From Crocinitomicaceae bacterium (GTDB lineage Bacteria > Bacteroidota > Bacteroidia > Flavobacteriales_G > Salibacteraceae), in the NCBI GenBank assembly GCA_018623405.1, contig JAAZVO010000198.1, positions 1 to 5,316 of the forward strand: a stretch of DNA of 5,316 nt, read 5' to 3'. The notes under the pieces were generated by a model. The model did not search any database, was not told the DNA's origin, and saw only the letters and a program-made list of their open reading frames with translations. Within the stretch, counting starts at the first letter, position 1, and each line of letters opens with the position of its first letter. The translations under genes and the position numbers were made by a program. This document shows positions 1-5,316 of the stretch, in pieces.

Positions 1-1049
1 CCATACATGCCACCAATTTGAGGCACGGTAACATGGCTCTCATCAATAACAATTAGGTAATCATCAGGAAAATAATCTAACAAACAGAAAGGTCTAGAAC
101 CGGGAGGTCTTTTATCAAAATACCTTGAGTAGTTCTCTATGCCTGAGCAATAACCAAGTTCTCGCATCATTTCAAGGTCGTAGTTTACTCTTTCTTCTAG
201 CCTTTTTGCCTCTAAATGCTTCCCGATATCGGTAAAATATTGAACTTGGTCTGTAAGGTCTAATGCTATTTCTTTTTGAGCATTAAACATGGTATCTTTT
301 GTAGTTACAAAAATGTTGGCCGGGTAAATTTTTATAGATTGAAACTCATCTTGCACTGCAGAAGAAACGGGATCTATTTTTTCGATTGACTCAATTTCAT
401 CGCCCCAAAAAATTACACGGTATGCATGATCTGCGTATGCCAAATAAATATCAACTGTATCGCCTTGCACTCTAAAAGTACCACGCTCTAACTCTGTGCG
501 AGTTCTAGAATAAAGCGCTTCTACTAGCCTGTGCAGAAATAAATTTCTGCTTATGGTATCTCCAACTTCAATTTCAATTACGTTTTCTTCAAACTCTTTA
601 GGGTTTCCAATACCATAAATGCATGAAACAGAAGAAACTACCAAAACATCTTTTCGACCTGAGAGTAGAGAGGAGGTGGTACTTAGCCTTAATTTTTCAA
701 TTTCATCGTTAATGGAGAGATCTTTTTCTATGTAGGTATCCGAAACAGGCATGTAGGCTTCGGGCTGATAATAATCGTAATAAGAAACAAAGTATTCTAC
801 CGCATTTTCAGGAAAAAACTGCTTAAACTCTGCATAAAGTTGTGCTGCCAAGGTTTTATTGTGGCTTAACACTAGGGTAGGGCGTTTAATTTTTTCTACC
901 AAATTAGCGATGGTAAAAGTTTTACCTGAGCCTGTTACTCCTAAAAGCACCTGATGTTTATCGCCATTTAATACACCTTGTGCTAATTGCTCAATGGCTT
1001 GAGGTTGGTCTCCTGTTGGTTGATAATCTGAAATTAATTTGAAATCCAT
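1..1049 (-). CDS. uvrB: UvrB, excinuclease ABC subunit B (N-terminal part, cut by window edge)
   Basis: UvrB is the damage-verifying helicase-like subunit of nucleotide excision repair. It receives damaged DNA from UvrA and then recruits UvrC for incision in the cytoplasm. About 349 codons are present, and the C-terminal half lies beyond position 1. The protein opens MDFKLISDYQPTGDQPQAI, a standard UvrB start. The Walker A motif GVTGSGKT is at residues 37-44. The tyrosine-rich beta-hairpin that clamps DNA (YYDYYQPEAYMP) begins near residue 90. RELGYCSGIENYSR, the conserved block before motif II, is visible, as is the DESH Walker B box at 336-339 followed by VTVPQIGGMY. The frame is open throughout and all expected N-terminal motifs are intact. 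The ATG at 1049-1047 fits the family start. No Shine-Dalgarno sequence precedes it, which is usual in Bacteroidota. It is transcribed divergently from the DUF1648 gene. Confidence 0.98.
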   Translation of the reverse strand, partial: MDFKLISDYQPTGDQPQAIEQLAQGVLNGDKHQVLLGVTGSGKTFTIANLVEKIKRPTLVLSHNKTLAAQLYAEFKQFFPENAVEYFVSYYDYYQPEAYMPVSDTYIEKDLSINDEIEKLRLSTTSSLLSGRKDVLVVSSVSCIYGIGNPKEFEENVIEIEVGDTISRNLFLHRLVEALYSRTRTELERGTFRVQGDTVDIYLAYADHAYRVIFWGDEIESIEKIDPVSSAVQDEFQSIKIYPANIFVTTKDTMFNAQKEIALDLTDQVQYFTDIGKHLEAKRLEERVNYDLEMMRELGYCSGIENYSRYFDKRPPGSRPFCLLDYFPDDYLIVIDESHVTVPQIGGMY

Positions 1050-1104
1050 GAGATGAAAAAACGAAATTACACATTCATTGTTGGTAATTTAGTTTAATTT
1101 GAAC
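1050..1104. promoter_or_regulatory. Divergent promoter spacer between uvrB and the DUF1648 gene
   Basis: This 55-base AT-rich gap must hold the promoters of both divergent genes, unless they lie inside the coding regions. On the minus strand, TAATTTCG (positions 1069-1062) is one mismatch from the Bacteroidota -7 consensus TAnnTTTG, in the right place for uvrB. On the plus strand, TAATTTAG near 1085 is also one mismatch away. Neither has a clear TTTG -33 partner. No LexA-like operator was recognised. The sites are tentative, because such matches are common by chance in AT-rich DNA. Confidence 0.3.
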
Positions 1105-1545
1105 ATGGCCAAAATATTCAGGGCATTCACTTTTTTAATGGCTTTTGTGACTTTGGTAATGTGTGTAATTTACTATTCTGAAATACCTGAAGAAATTCCA
1201 ATCCATTTTAATTACAAAGGAGAAGCTGATGGGTTTGGGCCCAAATCTTCAATGTTAATTTCGCTTGGGGTTTTATATATAATTATTATTGGTATAGATG
1301 TTTTGGGTAGGTTTCCTAAATACTTCAATTATCCAGTTGCCATAACAGAGAAAAACAAAGAGGCTCAACAAAAAAATGCTAAAGCTATTTTACAACAAGT
1401 AAATTTCGGAGTCGCACTTTTAGCTTTTTTTTTCGTTTATAGGTATTTGAATATTGAATTTGCAAAAGTTTACGAAGGCTATTACGTTACCATATATTTT
1501 GTGGTTGTTTCTTTTTTTGGTTTAATAAAAGCTTTTAAATATTGA
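1105..1545 (+). CDS. DUF1648-domain integral membrane protein
   Basis: This is a 146-residue membrane protein of unknown biochemical role. The block from about residue 26, with EIPEEIPIHFNYKGEADGFG, is the hallmark of DUF1648. That domain is also found in SdpI-type immunity proteins and in many small bacterial membrane proteins. Four hydrophobic segments are visible, near residues 5-24, 47-66, 100-114 and 127-143. The conserved PIHFN...G..DG loop lies between the first two. A TTG six bases upstream (1099) could add two residues, but the ATG at 1105 is preferred because it is the normal start codon and gives a typical N terminus. No Shine-Dalgarno sequence is visible. The stop is one base before the next start, so the two genes are probably co-transcribed and translationally coupled. 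The family assignment is firm. A role in envelope homeostasis or peptide immunity would be a guess. Confidence 0.85.
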   Translation: MAKIFRAFTFLMAFVTLVMCVIYYSEIPEEIPIHFNYKGEADGFGPKSSMLISLGVLYIIIIGIDVLGRFPKYFNYPVAITEKNKEAQQKNAKAILQQVNFGVALLAFFFVYRYLNIEFAKVYEGYYVTIYFVVVSFFGLIKAFKY

Positions 1546-1546
1546 G

Positions 1547-1804
1547 ATGAAAATTGCTATTGAAATTAGTATGTATCCACTTACCGAAGATTATGAAAAT
1601 GAAGTTTTAGCCTTTATTGAGGAGTTAAAAACTCATCCTATACATAGGCAAACCAATGGGATGAGTACACAGGTTTTTGGAGAATATGAAGAGGTAATGA
1701 ATGCTGTAAATCAATCAATAAAAACAGTTTACACAAAGGGTAAAAAGGCTGTTTTTAATATGAAGGTTTTAAATAACCCTTTGCCAGAAGATTTCTCTAT
1801 TTAA
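1547..1804 (+). CDS. MTH1187/YkoF-type thiamine-binding protein (DUF77)
   Basis: This is an 85-residue cytoplasmic protein of the PF01910 family (MTH1187, YqgV, YBL001c; related to YkoF). These are small ferredoxin-like alpha/beta proteins that bind thiamine or its pyrimidine moiety, but their cellular job is poorly defined. The first strand is MKIAIEISMYPL. The family signature TNGMSTQVFGEYEEVM spans residues 36-51, and the last strand is NMKVLN at 71-76. The length is close to the ~95-100 residues usual for the family, with no signal peptide. The start is one base after the stop of the DUF1648 gene and there is no ribosome binding site of its own, which suggests re-initiation after the upstream gene. 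No thiamine biosynthesis or transport gene is nearby in this window. The 3' end overlaps the convergent lipoprotein gene by four bases. Confidence 0.85.
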   Translation: MKIAIEISMYPLTEDYENEVLAFIEELKTHPIHRQTNGMSTQVFGEYEEVMNAVNQSIKTVYTKGKKAVFNMKVLNNPLPEDFSI

Positions 1805-2367
1805 TTGATTTTAAAATACCCTTTATAGGTGTATTTTTTTTCATTTGATCTAAATGTAAAGAAGTACAAATACTTACTTTTTGATAATTTCCGGACCGGA
1901 AAATCATCAATGGTTTTTACATCTAAAATTAACCTCAATAACGCAGGCGATTCTTTACACCTTGAAAAATAGCATTCTTGCCGGCCTTTAAATCGTTTTA
2001 ATACATGCCGCATAATTTGAGGTGCAGCTTTTTGCGAGGTTACCAATTCGTGTTTCTGCTCTATGGGTACTTTGTAAGCTTCAAAATTTTGGATTAAGGT
2101 TTTCTCATCTGCAGCTGTAAAGAATTTATCATGTTGATTTAAGTCTGAAGTAATCACATAAGATAAACTAATACCCGTATCTGCAGCTTGCACTTCCCAA
2201 CCTTCTAAGCCAAATACAATTGAAAATGGCTTTGCCGAAAGGTTAATGGTATCTTCTGAAAATGCTTGATAAACAGAATCTTGAAAGAAAAATGGTTTTG
2301 GATGTTCAGATGGTTTGTAACAGCTAGAAAGGGAAACAATCAAAGCTAAAAAAGCAAAAATCCTCAT
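1801..2367 (-). CDS. Putative lipoprotein of unknown function
   Basis: This is a 188-residue protein I do not recognise. The N terminus MRIFAFLALIVSLSSC is a lipoprotein signal peptide with lipobox LSSC, so Cys16 would be lipidated and the mature protein anchored in the envelope facing the periplasm or the cell surface. The mature part is mixed polar and aromatic, with two further cysteines close together (132 and 137 in CYFSRC) that could form a disulfide. The C-terminal ~45 residues are rich in Lys, Tyr and Phe and look like beta strands (KYLYFFTFRSNEKKYTYKGY). The start codon at 2367 is fixed by the signal peptide. The gene lies 24 bases downstream of the DUF2141 gene on the same strand, so the two may be co-transcribed. 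Its stop shares a TTAA with the stop of the convergent thiamine-binding gene. Confidence 0.8.
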   Translation of the reverse strand: MRIFAFLALIVSLSSCYKPSEHPKPFFFQDSVYQAFSEDTINLSAKPFSIVFGLEGWEVQAADTGISLSYVITSDLNQHDKFFTAADEKTLIQNFEAYKVPIEQKHELVTSQKAAPQIMRHVLKRFKGRQECYFSRCKESPALLRLILDVKTIDDFPVRKLSKSKYLYFFTFRSNEKKYTYKGYFKIN

Positions 2368-2391
2368 GTTTCACTGTTTATTTAAGTTGCC

Positions 2392-2823
2392 CTAAAGTAA
2401 TCTATTTAGGGCAATACTTATTTCTTGAGGTTTTCCGAGGTAATTGAATTTAGCCTCGGCATAAGTAGGAGGTCCCATAATGCCTCCTTTAGCATTGTTA
2501 GAAAATCCGTAAGGTTCTTTGGGTATTCCAAATAGGGTAGTTAGGTTTCCATTATTGTCTTCATCATGAAAAAGTGTAACGGCATATTCACCTTCGGGCA
2601 AATCTTTTATTGTAAATTCTACAGATTTTGATTCTACCGGAACAATAGACTTTCTTAAAGCCTTTTCATGTAAAAGAAAGTTGTCTTCAGAGTTGTATAA
2701 CGCAATATAGATTGCTCCTTTTATGGCTTCAAGATTAGAAACATTGATTTTTAGCTGTGCGTTTGCATTAAATACCAATGACGTAAAAAAGAATAAAAAA
2801 ATAAGGTGTGGCTTAAACTTCAT
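2392..2823 (-). CDS. Secreted DUF2141-family protein
   Basis: This is a 143-residue exported protein of the DUF2141 family, common in Bacteroidota and Proteobacteria but without a defined function. A signal peptide occupies about residues 1-22, with probable cleavage at NANA-QLKI. The mature protein is a predicted small beta-sandwich with the family landmarks in order: V-S-NLEAIKG near 28-36, YIALYN at 39-44, DLPEGEYAVTLFHDEDNNG at 74-92, FGIPKEPYGFSNNA at 98-111 and the GPP turn at 117-119. The acidic DEDNNG stretch looks like a possible metal-binding or turn motif, which is an inference. Length and motif order are typical of a complete member. It is the upstream partner of the lipoprotein gene. 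The 39-base gap on its 5' side separates it from the damaged membrane-protein remnant. Confidence 0.9.
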   Translation of the reverse strand: MKFKPHLIFLFFFTSLVFNANAQLKINVSNLEAIKGAIYIALYNSEDNFLLHEKALRKSIVPVESKSVEFTIKDLPEGEYAVTLFHDEDNNGNLTTLFGIPKEPYGFSNNAKGGIMGPPTYAEAKFNYLGKPQEISIALNRLL

Positions 2824-2862
2824 TAATGTATTAACTCGTAAATTAAATTTTGGTTCAAAAAA

Positions 2863-3120
2863 TTAAATGAGTGCTTGGTACAATAATGTTACCACGAGTA
2901 GAATAAGTAAAAACCATCCTATTAGGCCTTCTATTAAAGCAATAAAACGGGCAAAAGGCAAGGTATTGGTAGATGAGCCAAAGGTTAAAAAGGCCCTTAA
3001 ACTTGGATCGAACGCAAACCAAACATTTAAAATTACTTTGCCTAAAGGTTTTGCACCTGTTGTATCTACATCATTAGGTAAAAGCAAAAAGATGAATACA
3101 AAAAACAGAATTACCTGAGT
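2863..3120 (-). pseudogene. C-terminal remnant of a membrane protein, possibly ion-channel-like
   Basis: An open frame from an upstream stop at 3123-3121 to the TAA at 2865-2863 encodes about 85 residues with no ATG start; the first usable alternative is a TTG at 3087. It begins in the middle of a hydrophobic helix (VILFFVFIFLLL), continues through a soluble loop, and ends with a second strong helix containing FIALIEGLIGWFLLILLVVT. This last part resembles the final transmembrane helix of potassium-channel-type proteins (E-[AG]-L-x-G-W/x-F-L pattern). The preceding LTFGSSTNTL sits where a selectivity filter would be, but the canonical TxGYGD is absent. Codon use resembles the neighbours, with many TTA, ACC and GGC codons, so this looks like true coding DNA. 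I infer that the 5' part of the gene was deleted. The channel assignment is weak; that it is a truncated membrane protein is more secure. The antisense frame at 2867-3118 is a basic, low-complexity shadow. Confidence 0.5.
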
Positions 3121-3205
3121 TTACAACCCCAATAAATTCTTTTATTTCTTTTGGGAGGTTACCTGCAGGTGCAATAATTGTTGGAGCTTCAATAAACTTT
3201 GCCAT
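3074..3205 (-). pseudogene. 5' fragment of a small cupin-domain protein gene
   Basis: The reading frame starts at an ATG (3205-3203) and runs 43 codons to a TAA at 3076-3074. Residues 1-31, from MAKFIEAPTII through the AGN.PK..EEFIG-like block to NSG, match from memory the N terminus of a family of ~115-residue cupin proteins. Those usually continue with a SIARM..P.GW..PGQ segment and metal-binding cupin motifs. None of that is present here. After Gly31 the frame reads NSVFCIHLFAFT and stops. From the same point, the next frame encodes the hydrophobic protein remnant. The gene has therefore lost roughly its last three quarters. It lies 33 bases downstream of the stop of the 3239-3643 gene. 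The N-terminal identification rests on remembered family sequences, so confidence is moderate. Confidence 0.55.
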
Positions 3206-3238
3206 AGTATTATTTTACTTGGCAATACTAAGCACTTT

Positions 3239-3643
3239 CTACTTATTCAAAAACTGAATTGAAAGCCAATAGTCGTTAAATGTAATTGAGATAGATTTTA
3301 TATTTCCAAAGTCGTTGCGGTAGGCATGAATAATTCCTTCTTTTCCTCTATCATCTTCAATTGATGCCAGTACAAAAGGTTCGCCATCATCCTCTTCATG
3401 TTGAAATAGGGTAGAGGTAACCTTAAAATGTTCAACTTTTCCGCTTTGATAATTGATTACAAATTCGGTAATGGGGTCATTTGAAAATACAAATTGATTC
3501 TTTCCTGATTTCAACTCAGACCACTGCTTTGTTGCATGGTCAAAATACCTTACGTAATTAAACTCTTTTTTTAGTTCTTTTTGGCCATAGCCAAAGATGG
3601 GGGCTGCCATCATCAACAAAACTACCCAAACTACATTTTTCAT
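3239..3643 (-). CDS. Secreted protein of unknown function
   Basis: This is a 134-residue protein that I do not recognise. Residues 1-20 form a Sec signal peptide (MKNVVWVVLLMMAAPIFGYG) with Gln21 as the likely first mature residue. There is no lipobox cysteine; in fact the protein contains no cysteine at all. The mature part is small and probably mostly beta. It has a W-S-E-L stretch near 41-44, alternating hydrophobic strands such as FVFSN and EFVINYQSG, an acidic loop (HEEDDGEP at 82-89) and a C-terminal SISITFNDYWLSIQFLNK. This looks like a periplasmic or secreted beta-barrel or sandwich, which is an inference. The start is fixed by the signal peptide and by the strong AGGAGG immediately upstream. 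It is divergent from the PD40 gene. Downstream on the same strand lie the cupin and membrane-protein remnants. Confidence 0.8.
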   Translation of the reverse strand: MKNVVWVVLLMMAAPIFGYGQKELKKEFNYVRYFDHATKQWSELKSGKNQFVFSNDPITEFVINYQSGKVEHFKVTSTLFQHEEDDGEPFVLASIEDDRGKEGIIHAYRNDFGNIKSISITFNDYWLSIQFLNK

Positions 3644-3789
3644 ATCCTCCTCTTTGTAAGGTCAAATTTGGGGGCACATTTCTAAATAAATGATGACTTA
3701 GAACATTTTGAAAAATGATTTAACTCATATTTTAAAATTTTTAGCACGCCTTTTGCCTTTAATTTTGCCAACTAAATTTTTAAACAGGT
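3644..3789. promoter_or_regulatory. Divergent intergenic region with candidate promoter for the PD40 gene
   Basis: This 146-base AT-rich gap separates two divergent genes. TAATTTTG at 3760-3767 (plus) matches the Bacteroidota -7 consensus TAnnTTTG exactly. It would give a leader of roughly 15 bases before the TTG start at 3790. The -33 position, near 3738-3743, has only a T-rich tract ending in TTAG. On the minus strand, CAAATTTG (about 3670-3663) is one mismatch from the same consensus, upstream of the secreted-protein gene. No RNA gene, operator or hairpin was recognised here. Confidence 0.4.
3646..3652 (-). promoter_or_regulatory. Strong Shine-Dalgarno for the 3239-3643 gene
   Basis: On the minus strand the sequence AAAGAGGAGGATATG places GAGGAGG directly before the start codon. 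The nearer AGGAGG lies only two bases from the ATG, whereas pairing through AAGAGG would leave a more workable five-base gap. No other gene start in this window has a comparable purine-rich site. Confidence 0.5.
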
Positions 3790-5316
3790 TTGATTTTTCG
3801 CTTAGTTGTTCCAATTATTTTCTTTTTTGCTTTAATCAGCAATTCAGTTCTTGCGCAAGAGGAAAATTGCGATGAAGATGTTTCAGCGAAAGCAGTTAAA
3901 CTCTATGAAAAAGGCTCAAATAAAAAGAAATACGATAAGTACGATAGGCTCCGATATTTAAAAGAAGCCTTGGAAGAAGAGCCCGATTATGTTGCAGCTA
4001 ATTTTACCTTGGCCATAGAAAGAATTAAAACAGCAAAGTACGAGGGCACTTCATTTAAACCTGCTGAGGATAATTTATTAGCTGTTGAGCGTCTTTGCCC
4101 CAACTATCATTCTGATTTATATTACTACTTGGCCGAAATTTTTTTAGGTAGAAAAGATTATGCTTTGGCTGTTAAGTATCAAAAAAAGTTTTTAAACTTC
4201 TTAAGTGACGATGAAAATAAGTTTGCCAGAGATTATCCTAAAAAGGTAGAAGAGGTTGAAAAAGACTTTAAATACGCCTCTTTTTATGCAGATGTTTTTG
4301 CCAATCCGGTTCCTTTTGATCCTATTGTGGTAAATGATGTAAGCACCAAAGCAGATGAGTACTTACCATTGCTAACTCCCGATAATAAATACCTCTATTT
4401 TACCAGAAAAAGCGTAGTTGAAGAAAAAGTGCCCACAAGTTTTATTAAATCTGATAAACCTATTTATTTAGAACAATTTACCGTTGCCAACCGGCTTGGA
4501 AACTCATTTGATGAGGGAGTGCCAATGGATGAACCTTTCAACATGTATAAAAACGAGAATTATGGGGGTGCAACTATTTCAATTGATAATAAAGAGTTGT
4601 TTTTAACCATTTGCAGGTATGTTGGTGGTGGATACAAAAACTGCGATATTTATGCTACGAATTATTATTTCGATCAAGATTACCAAGCTTGGCGTTGGAC
4701 ACAGCCAGTAAGCATTGGAGACCACATTAACAACGATAAAAGTTGGGAGTCGCAACCAAGTTTAAGCGGAGATGGAAAATACCTATACTTCTCAACCTAC
4801 AGAGAAGGCAGCGCACAAATTGATATTTACAGAAGTACAAGAGATGCTAATGGAAATTGGAGTAGTCCTGAACCTTTGCCTGAGCCGATTAACTCAGCTT
4901 ATCATGATAAGGCACCATTTATGCATTCAGACTCTAGAACACTCTATTTTGCATCAGACCGGCCTATGGGCTTTGGCGGTTACGATATTTATTACACCAA
5001 AATGATGGATGATGGCTCTTGGACTCCGCCAAAAAATATTGGGTATCCTATAAATACCGAAGAAGATGAACATGGCTTTATGGTAAGTACTGATGGACAG
5101 AAAGCCTTTTTTGCTTCAGATAAGTATGGCGATAAATTCAATGGATTTGATATTTTTTCTTTTCCACTTTATAAGGGTGCACGACCACAAAAGGTTGCCT
5201 TCTTGGGTGGTGAGGTAAAAGACGAAAAAGGAGAGCCTGTTAAAAACGGAAAAATTGAAATCAAAAACCTGAAAAATAAAGATGTTCAAGAAATTTTAGT
5301 TGATTCTATGGATGGA
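3790..5316 (+). CDS. TPR/PD40-propeller outer-membrane protein, PorE-like (3' end beyond window)
   Basis: The frame is open for 509 codons and runs off the window. It starts at a TTG: there is a stop at 3781-3783 and no in-frame ATG before codon 246. The TTG gives a clean signal peptide, residues 1-22, ending VLA-QEE. Residues ~30-165 are helical and TPR-like, for example YLKEALEEEPDYVAANFTLA and DLYYYLAEIFLGRKDYALAV. Five PD40/WD40-like blades follow at about 188-206, 258-276, 320-347, 373-403 and 427-458, with motifs such as PSLSGDGKYLYFS, YFASDRPMGFGGYDIYYT and FFASDKYG. From about 470, VAFLGGEVKDEKGEPVKNG begins a carboxypeptidase-regulatory-like domain. A peptidoglycan-binding OmpA domain is expected beyond the window. 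The order TPR, propeller, regulatory domain matches PorE of the type IX secretion system. PorE is a lipoprotein, however, and this protein has no lipobox, so a general OmpA-family paralog is equally possible. It probably faces the periplasm at the outer membrane. Confidence 0.88.
   Translation, partial: MIFRLVVPIIFFFALISNSVLAQEENCDEDVSAKAVKLYEKGSNKKKYDKYDRLRYLKEALEEEPDYVAANFTLAIERIKTAKYEGTSFKPAEDNLLAVERLCPNYHSDLYYYLAEIFLGRKDYALAVKYQKKFLNFLSDDENKFARDYPKKVEEVEKDFKYASFYADVFANPVPFDPIVVNDVSTKADEYLPLLTPDNKYLYFTRKSVVEEKVPTSFIKSDKPIYLEQFTVANRLGNSFDEGVPMDEPFNMYKNENYGGATISIDNKELFLTICRYVGGGYKNCDIYATNYYFDQDYQAWRWTQPVSIGDHINNDKSWESQPSLSGDGKYLYFSTYREGSAQIDIYRSTRDANGNWSSPEPLPEPINSAYHDKAPFMHSDSRTLYFASDRPMGFGGYDIYYTKMMDDGSWTPPKNIGYPINTEEDEHGFMVSTDGQKAFFASDKYGDKFNGFDIFSFPLYKGARPQKVAFLGGEVKDEKGEPVKNGKIEIKNLKNKDVQEILVDSMDG

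Noticed and set aside
1099..1104. TTG start two codons upstream of the DUF1648 ATG
   Set aside because: It adds only two residues. The ATG at 1105 is the normal start type and neither has a ribosome binding site.
2867..3118. Plus-strand 83-codon open frame, Lys/Arg-rich
   Set aside because: It is exactly antisense to the hydrophobic remnant. Its basic, repeat-like composition is what the complement of a Phe/Leu-rich frame gives, and it has no recognisable family or signal.
3205..3230. Inverted repeat TAGTATT / AATACTA with a 12-base loop
   Set aside because: The stem is only seven AT-rich pairs, overlaps the cupin start codon and has no following T-tract. It is weak as a terminator or operator and likely chance in AT-rich DNA.
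3790..3870. Possible lipobox in the PD40 protein (Cys27 in EENC)
   Set aside because: The cysteine lies after the predicted cleavage site, and the preceding residues are acidic rather than the small or hydrophobic residues of a lipobox.
4772..5005. Plus-strand 77-codon open frame
   Set aside because: It lies out of frame inside the PD40 gene, which reads through with clear family motifs.

Overview
The window looks like an AT-rich Bacteroidota chromosome, probably of the Flavobacteriales/Cryomorphales type. The evidence is the family content: a DUF2141 protein, a TPR + PD40 propeller + regulatory-domain outer-membrane protein, and Gln-after-cleavage signal peptides. Shine-Dalgarno sequences are almost absent, and codons such as TTA and AAA dominate. 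No RNA genes, CRISPR arrays, insertion sequences or phage genes were seen.

Layout. Positions 1-1049 (minus) hold the N-terminal half of the excision-repair helicase UvrB, cut by the window edge. A 55-base divergent spacer leads into a tight plus-strand pair: a DUF1648 membrane protein (1105-1545) and, one base later, an MTH1187/YkoF-type thiamine-binding protein (1547-1804). The second gene shares a TTAA with the stop of a convergent minus-strand lipoprotein (1801-2367). Upstream of that, on the same strand, is a secreted DUF2141 protein (2392-2823), 24 bases away.

The most unusual segment is 2863-3205 (minus). It begins as the first ~31 codons of a small cupin-domain protein. At about position 3113 it changes abruptly, in another frame, into the C-terminal part of a hydrophobic membrane protein that resembles the last transmembrane helix of ion-channel-type proteins. 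The simplest reading is a deletion scar joining the head of one gene to the tail of another. A further secreted protein of unknown function (3239-3643, minus) lies upstream and is the only gene here with a strong Shine-Dalgarno sequence.

After a 146-base divergent intergenic region, a large plus-strand gene starts at a TTG (3790) and runs off the window end. It encodes a signal peptide, a TPR-like helical region, five PD40 propeller blades and the start of a carboxypeptidase-regulatory-like domain. This order matches the type IX secretion component PorE and its many OmpA-family paralogs.

The genes do not form one recognisable pathway. DNA repair, thiamine binding and several envelope proteins sit side by side. 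No convincing new multi-gene system is visible; the gene-fusion scar is the best candidate for follow-up.
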